DNA of 17,631 bases from CAYZUC01 sp964481705 (GTDB taxonomy: Bacteria; Bacillota; Clostridia; Lachnospirales; Lachnospiraceae), in contig CAYZUC010000056.1 of assembly GCA_964481705.1 (NCBI GenBank), positions 1 through 17,631 on the forward strand, given 5' to 3'. How positions within the stretch are numbered: the first letter of the stretch is position 1; each line of letters opens with the position of its first letter. The notes under the pieces are model-generated. The model was not told the origin of the DNA, did no database searches, and saw only the letters and a program-made list of their open reading frames with translations. Made by a program: the position numbers and the translations under genes. Shown here piece by piece: positions 14,015-17,631 of this stretch.

Positions 14015-15355
14015 TCAACCGACTGTAATTTTTCCAACGGGCATCTGTACAGGTGCTGATACCTTCTTCTGTTTAAAGGATAATGCAAATGTCATACTTC
14101 CAATTCGTCCTGCGTACATGAGAAGAATAAGTATAATCCTTGGTGCAGTCAGTAACTCTCTTGTAATTCCGCTGCTCATACCAACGGTACCTATTGCCGA
14201 AAATACTTCTAACAGTACATCAATGGCAGGCAGCTTTTGAATTGCCAGAATCGCAATTACTGCACTGACTGCCAAACTAAGATTTATCATAAATACGGTA
14301 CCAGCTTTTTTTACCGTATCGTCGGATATTCTTCTTCCAAAAATAGTGCAGCTCTTTTCGTTCCGAAGGTTTGCATGTACATATAACAGCATGACAACAA
14401 AGGTCGTCGTCTTAATACCACCGGCTGTAGAACCGGGATTACCTCCAATAAACATGAAAACAACACTTAATAATTTGGAACTATCCTGCATCGATGCAAT
14501 ATCAATCGTATTAAAGCCTGCCGTACGTGGTGTGACCGATGCAAAAAGACTCGAAAGAACACAACCAATCGGACTTGCATCCTGAAGGATATGATTTCTT
14601 TCAAACAGATAAAACAATACAGCACCACTTATCGTCAAGATAAGTGTTGCCAGCAAAACAATCTTCGTGTGAAGCTCATACGAATGAAAATGCAGCTTTT
14701 TCTGTGATAAGTCCTGCCACACAATAAAGCCAATGCCACCTGTGATAATCAGACTCATAATTACAACGTTTACCATAAAATCCGCCTGATAACGTACCAA
14801 GGAAGAGTATTCCTCGTATTGACCCATCAAGTCAAATCCAGCATTACAGAAAGCCGATATGGAATGAAAGATACCATTGTAAAGTCCTTTCCAGAATCCC
14901 ATCTGTGGAATGAAACGAATCGAAAGCAATAGTGCACCTGTGCCCTCAAGAAATAAGGTACCACGTATGATTTTTTTTACAAGCTTAACCATACCACCAA
15001 TCTGCAGTGCATTAACACTTTCCTGCATCAAGCCTCTTGCCTTCAGACCAACATTTCGACGAAAGAATATAGAGAAAAAGATTCCGATTGTAACAAATCC
15101 CAATCCTCCAATCTGAATTAGTATTAGAATAACAATCTGTCCAAATAATGACCAATGCTGATAGGTATCTACAACAGCCAACCCCGTCACACAGGAGGCG
15201 CTGGTTGCTGTAAATAAACACGATAAAAGATCTGTCATTTTTCCATCTCGAGCCGCCCATGGTGTCATCAATAAAGCAGTTCCCAATAATATCATAATAA
15301 AGAAACCCAACGCAATAAATCTGGTCTGCGTCATGGCCTGTCTTTTTTTCTTCAA
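14015..15355 (-). CDS. ktrB: Potassium uptake membrane subunit, KtrB/TrkH family
   Basis: 446 residues, integral membrane K+ translocating subunit that works with KtrA. It has the expected four M1-P-M2 repeats, whose filter regions are TSASCVTGLAVVD (51-63), ISAFCNAGFD (166-175), FASVTPRTAGFN (271-282) and AIGTVGMSSG (387-396). The GGNPGSTAGGIKTTT stretch (304-318) between repeats three and four is conserved in the family. The start is taken as TTG at 15353-15355: it has GGAGG seven bases upstream and gives MKKKRQAMTQ before the first membrane helix. The open frame continues 39 codons upstream to 15472, but that extension would overlap the end of the preceding gene, lacks similarity to the family, and is rejected. 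Confidence 0.92.
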   Translation of the reverse strand: MKKKRQAMTQTRFIALGFFIMILLGTALLMTPWAARDGKMTDLLSCLFTATSASCVTGLAVVDTYQHWSLFGQIVILILIQIGGLGFVTIGIFFSIFFRRNVGLKARGLMQESVNALQIGGMVKLVKKIIRGTLFLEGTGALLLSIRFIPQMGFWKGLYNGIFHSISAFCNAGFDLMGQYEEYSSLVRYQADFMVNVVIMSLIITGGIGFIVWQDLSQKKLHFHSYELHTKIVLLATLILTISGAVLFYLFERNHILQDASPIGCVLSSLFASVTPRTAGFNTIDIASMQDSSKLLSVVFMFIGGNPGSTAGGIKTTTFVVMLLYVHANLRNEKSCTIFGRRISDDTVKKAGTVFMINLSLAVSAVIAILAIQKLPAIDVLLEVFSAIGTVGMSSGITRELLTAPRIILILLMYAGRIGSMTFALSFKQKKVSAPVQMPVGKITVG

Positions 15356-15367
15356 TTCAAATCCTCC
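15353..15367 (-). promoter_or_regulatory. Ribosome site and TTG start of ktrB
   Basis: GGAGG at 15367-15363 is followed by ATTTGAA and TTG (15355-15353). This decides the start of ktrB against a much earlier ATG and a later ATG at codon 8 (15334-15332) that lacks its own Shine-Dalgarno sequence. Confidence 0.75.
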
Positions 15368-15378
15368 AAGATTGTTCT

Positions 15379-16617
15379 TTACGCAAGCATGGTATCTATT
15401 ACATCCAGATAGGTACCTGATGTCCAGTCTTCCCTTCCACCGGCAAGTTCTTCCTTCATTTTTGATGCACACTTCGGCGAAATGGGTAGGTATGTCGAAA
15501 GTTGACTTATATAGTCATTACTAAAGTATTCCGAACTGCCCAAAACCCCGGTAATTATCAACATATAGGAACTTCGAAGCAGGAAATCCTTCATATTGTG
15601 GTTTTGGAACCTATGGTCATGAAATAAATCATGCAAAAAATATAGTATACGGTTTACTGCACGTTCTACTGACTCTGTTGATAAATCATAAGTAAATAAC
15701 GTTTGGTTCCCCTTTTTACTATCATCCGCAATATCCTGAAGATCATCTGCAAGCTGTAGATAAAAACCAAATCCAAGATAAAAGAAATAGTCATCGCTCG
15801 TCAGCTCCCGATTAACCAAATAACGGTCAATCAATACCGACAGGCCTCCCTTATAGGTAGATATGTCCAATCTCTCCTCATAAGATAGATTGCTACGTAC
15901 CTTTTGCTGTGTCAGGCTAAGTTCCTGCGCATTCAGCATCATAAGAAGTAATGTATAGATGGTTTCATCCTTTTCTCTTGGGTATTCTTCCTCAATATAA
16001 CGTAAAAGTGCTACTGTCTGTGCATCGTATTCCGTCTGCACTTTTGCCTCTCGTCCGGCAATCTCGTCGAAAATCAATTGATTGTAGAGATTTTTTTCCT
16101 CCATCGTACGATTTTCCTGATCAATGAAATTATCCGTAACCGGATACAGCATACTGTAACCGAAGCTCGCCGAACTGCATTTTTGTGGGCATCCTTCTAA
16201 TTCATTAAAAACTGCATGTACTGTATAATTTCGAATTGCCTGTCCCAAATCCTCTGAACTCATGTCTGGAGCAAACTGACGTGCCCGTCTTAAAAAGGCT
16301 TTGATTTCCTCTTCAAAGCTCTTCATCGTATCCTTATCCATGGCTTCGTGGACACCAAGAACGGTCTCCTCCATTAGAATGTTCTGAATCCCATCTTCAA
16401 ACATTTCCCGTTGCTTCGCTGTCAATGTACTTTTCTTTGCCGCATTGGTAAATTTACTCAATATTTTTTGTTTTTGATTTATATAAGATTCATTTTTATC
16501 CCGAATTTCCTTTGACACCGGTGTCAGGAATTCTGGAAATGTGTCTTTGCTGTTCTTCCACATGGTTCGAATTTCAGGAAGAAACTCTTCCATTATTTTT
16601 GCTTGAATCAATTCCAT
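15379..16617 (-). CDS. Class I isoprenoid synthase-like protein of unknown substrate
   Basis: 412 residues, soluble and almost entirely helical. It has two acidic motifs expected of the trans-isoprenyl/class I terpenoid synthase fold: a DNFID motif (162-166, in YPVTDNFIDQ) and DDLQD (291-295, in LQLADDLQDIADDSKKGNQ). These bind Mg2+ and diphosphate in the family. The first motif is a DxxxD form rather than DDxxD, and typical prenyl-transferase flanking residues (GGKR near the N-terminus, RxR after motif 1) are not seen, so chain-elongating activity is uncertain. It could be a terpene synthase-like or non-catalytic member. GAGGA precedes the ATG. It lies 66 bases after nudC and 23 before ktrB with no terminator, so it appears co-transcribed with the potassium system. 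Confidence 0.7.
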   Translation of the reverse strand: MELIQAKIMEEFLPEIRTMWKNSKDTFPEFLTPVSKEIRDKNESYINQKQKILSKFTNAAKKSTLTAKQREMFEDGIQNILMEETVLGVHEAMDKDTMKSFEEEIKAFLRRARQFAPDMSSEDLGQAIRNYTVHAVFNELEGCPQKCSSASFGYSMLYPVTDNFIDQENRTMEEKNLYNQLIFDEIAGREAKVQTEYDAQTVALLRYIEEEYPREKDETIYTLLLMMLNAQELSLTQQKVRSNLSYEERLDISTYKGGLSVLIDRYLVNRELTSDDYFFYLGFGFYLQLADDLQDIADDSKKGNQTLFTYDLSTESVERAVNRILYFLHDLFHDHRFQNHNMKDFLLRSSYMLIITGVLGSSEYFSNDYISQLSTYLPISPKCASKMKEELAGGREDWTSGTYLDVIDTMLA

Positions 16618-16683
16618 AGCTAATCCTCATCTTTGGTATTTCCTGTTCATTTCTTTCTACTATTTCATAACTATTGCGAGCGT

Positions 16684-17631
16684 CTACTTCTCTGGCAAAC
16701 GGTTTCGAAATACCTCAATCATCTCATTTGTAAGACTCAGATGTGATTGCAAAATCGGTATCTCATCTCTGTGAAACCAGGTTGCCTCAGCCAGTTCGTC
16801 CTCCTGAAGCGTGATCTCATCGGAACCATCTAATTCTGCAAAATATCCCATAAGAAAAGTGTCGGATATCGGCCACGGCTGACTCTTGTAATAGGTAATA
16901 TTCTTTACTCGAAGACCTACCTCCTCCATGACCTCTCGCATCACGGTTTGTTCCATGCTCTCTCCGACCTCTGCATAACCTGCCACCAAAGAGTATTTTC
17001 GGTAATTACCTCTTGCATACTTTGTCATTAGAATTCTGTCTCCATCCCAGATTCCTACAATGACAGATGGCGGGATTGCCGGAAAAATCAACTGCTCACA
17101 TGTCGGGCAATACATAGCGCGATCTTTTTTATCATGTACCGTCCTGCTGCCACAATGTCCACAAAACAGATTTTTTTGATACCATCTATTTAATTGAGCT
17201 CCTACCGTACAAGCAAATGCGATCCACATTGGCTCATAGCCACGTAGGTCTTTGATATCAATATACTCCCATTTTTCATTTACTTGAAATATATTTCTTA
17301 CATATGGTGTATCAAATGTTGGCGTATAAGTTGGATAATCTTCATATAAAAAAGAATAACACGATTCGCTTAATATATAATTTGCTATATCATATATTTT
17401 TTTATTTGTTATTTTTTTATATATGTACAAGCTAGGAGATTGATGACTAAAATTACTTATAAATAATGTCTTATTTAAAATATCTCTTATTCCATAAGTA
17501 TGATAAGGGTTTGCCATAATCGGATTAGTAATGCAGTGAGTCCCAGATGAATCAGCAAATAGTAGATTGCTATTTTCATCATATAACTCACTATTACTTT
17601 TATTGTAATAATCAAAATTTTTCTCATCTAG
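16684..17631 (-). CDS. nudC: NAD+ diphosphatase, NudC-type Nudix hydrolase (open at right edge)
   Basis: Cleaves NAD(H) to NMN(H) and AMP and can remove NAD caps from RNA. Numbered from the ATG at 17517, a four-Cys zinc ribbon is present (C119, C122, C137, C140, in CGHCG and CPTC). A complete Nudix box GX5EX7REUXEEXGU lies at 180-202 (GYAEVGES through EEVGL). The NudC-specific motif is SQPWPISDT where the family has SQPWPFPxS, a partial deviation. The frame stays open for 38 more codons to the window edge, and no ribosome site precedes the ATG at 17517, so the true start probably lies beyond the edge. The N-terminal part (17281-17631) is strikingly AT-rich compared with the catalytic half. 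Confidence 0.88.
   Translation of the reverse strand, partial: LDEKNFDYYNKSNSELYDENSNLLFADSSGTHCITNPIMANPYHTYGIRDILNKTLFISNFSHQSPSLYIYKKITNKKIYDIANYILSESCYSFLYEDYPTYTPTFDTPYVRNIFQVNEKWEYIDIKDLRGYEPMWIAFACTVGAQLNRWYQKNLFCGHCGSRTVHDKKDRAMYCPTCEQLIFPAIPPSVIVGIWDGDRILMTKYARGNYRKYSLVAGYAEVGESMEQTVMREVMEEVGLRVKNITYYKSQPWPISDTFLMGYFAELDGSDEITLQEDELAEATWFHRDEIPILQSHLSLTNEMIEVFRNRLPEK

Noticed and set aside
15356..15472. 39-codon N-terminal extension of ktrB from an upstream ATG
   Set aside because: It overlaps the end of the preceding gene, has no ribosome site and no membrane-protein character; the TTG at 15353-15355 has an ideal Shine-Dalgarno site.

Overview
The window is about 17.6 kb of low-to-moderate GC DNA from what looks like an anaerobic Firmicute, most likely a member of the Clostridia close to the Lachnospiraceae. 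This is inferred from the single-chain PurL of about 1,260 residues, the strong AGGAGG-type ribosome sites, the KtrAB potassium system and the general protein style. No 16S or other decisive marker is present. Genes are dense and no gap exceeds 300 bases. I see no tRNA, rRNA, CRISPR array or insertion sequence.

Layout. (1) 1-4346: the start of carA (pyrimidine/arginine synthesis) and a complete purL (purine synthesis), both on the minus strand, each with its own promoter. (2) 4266-5015: a TetR-family regulator on the plus strand. Its promoter carries a near-perfect inverted repeat between -35 and -10, which suggests autorepression. It shares a two-way terminator with the convergent operon. 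(3) 5014-9188, minus strand: an uncharacterised small protein, a GGDEF-EAL protein with a degenerate GGDEF half and an intact EAL half, then hflK and hflC. The last three genes overlap or nearly abut, so c-di-GMP turnover and a membrane SPFH (FtsH-associated) complex are physically coupled. A perfect 12-bp hairpin lies just inside hflK. (4) 9303-13280, plus strand: a compact three-gene operon that I could not match to any described system. It encodes a two-TM, coiled-coil protein ending in a short J domain (HPD motif), then a small protein with a possible PD-(D/E)xK-like nuclease core and a C-terminal winged helix, then a 762-residue protein with an N-terminal cyclic-nucleotide-binding-like barrel and a long unrecognised helical body. 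This is the best candidate in the window for an undescribed system. (5) 13293-17631, minus strand: nudC (open at the right edge), a divergent class I isoprenoid-synthase-like protein, ktrB (TTG start) and ktrA, apparently one operon.

The neighbourhood mixes housekeeping nucleotide metabolism with envelope and signalling functions: c-di-GMP, SPFH quality control and potassium uptake. The uncharacterised plus-strand operon is transcribed divergently from the c-di-GMP/HflKC operon across a gap of 177 bp holding two back-to-back promoters.
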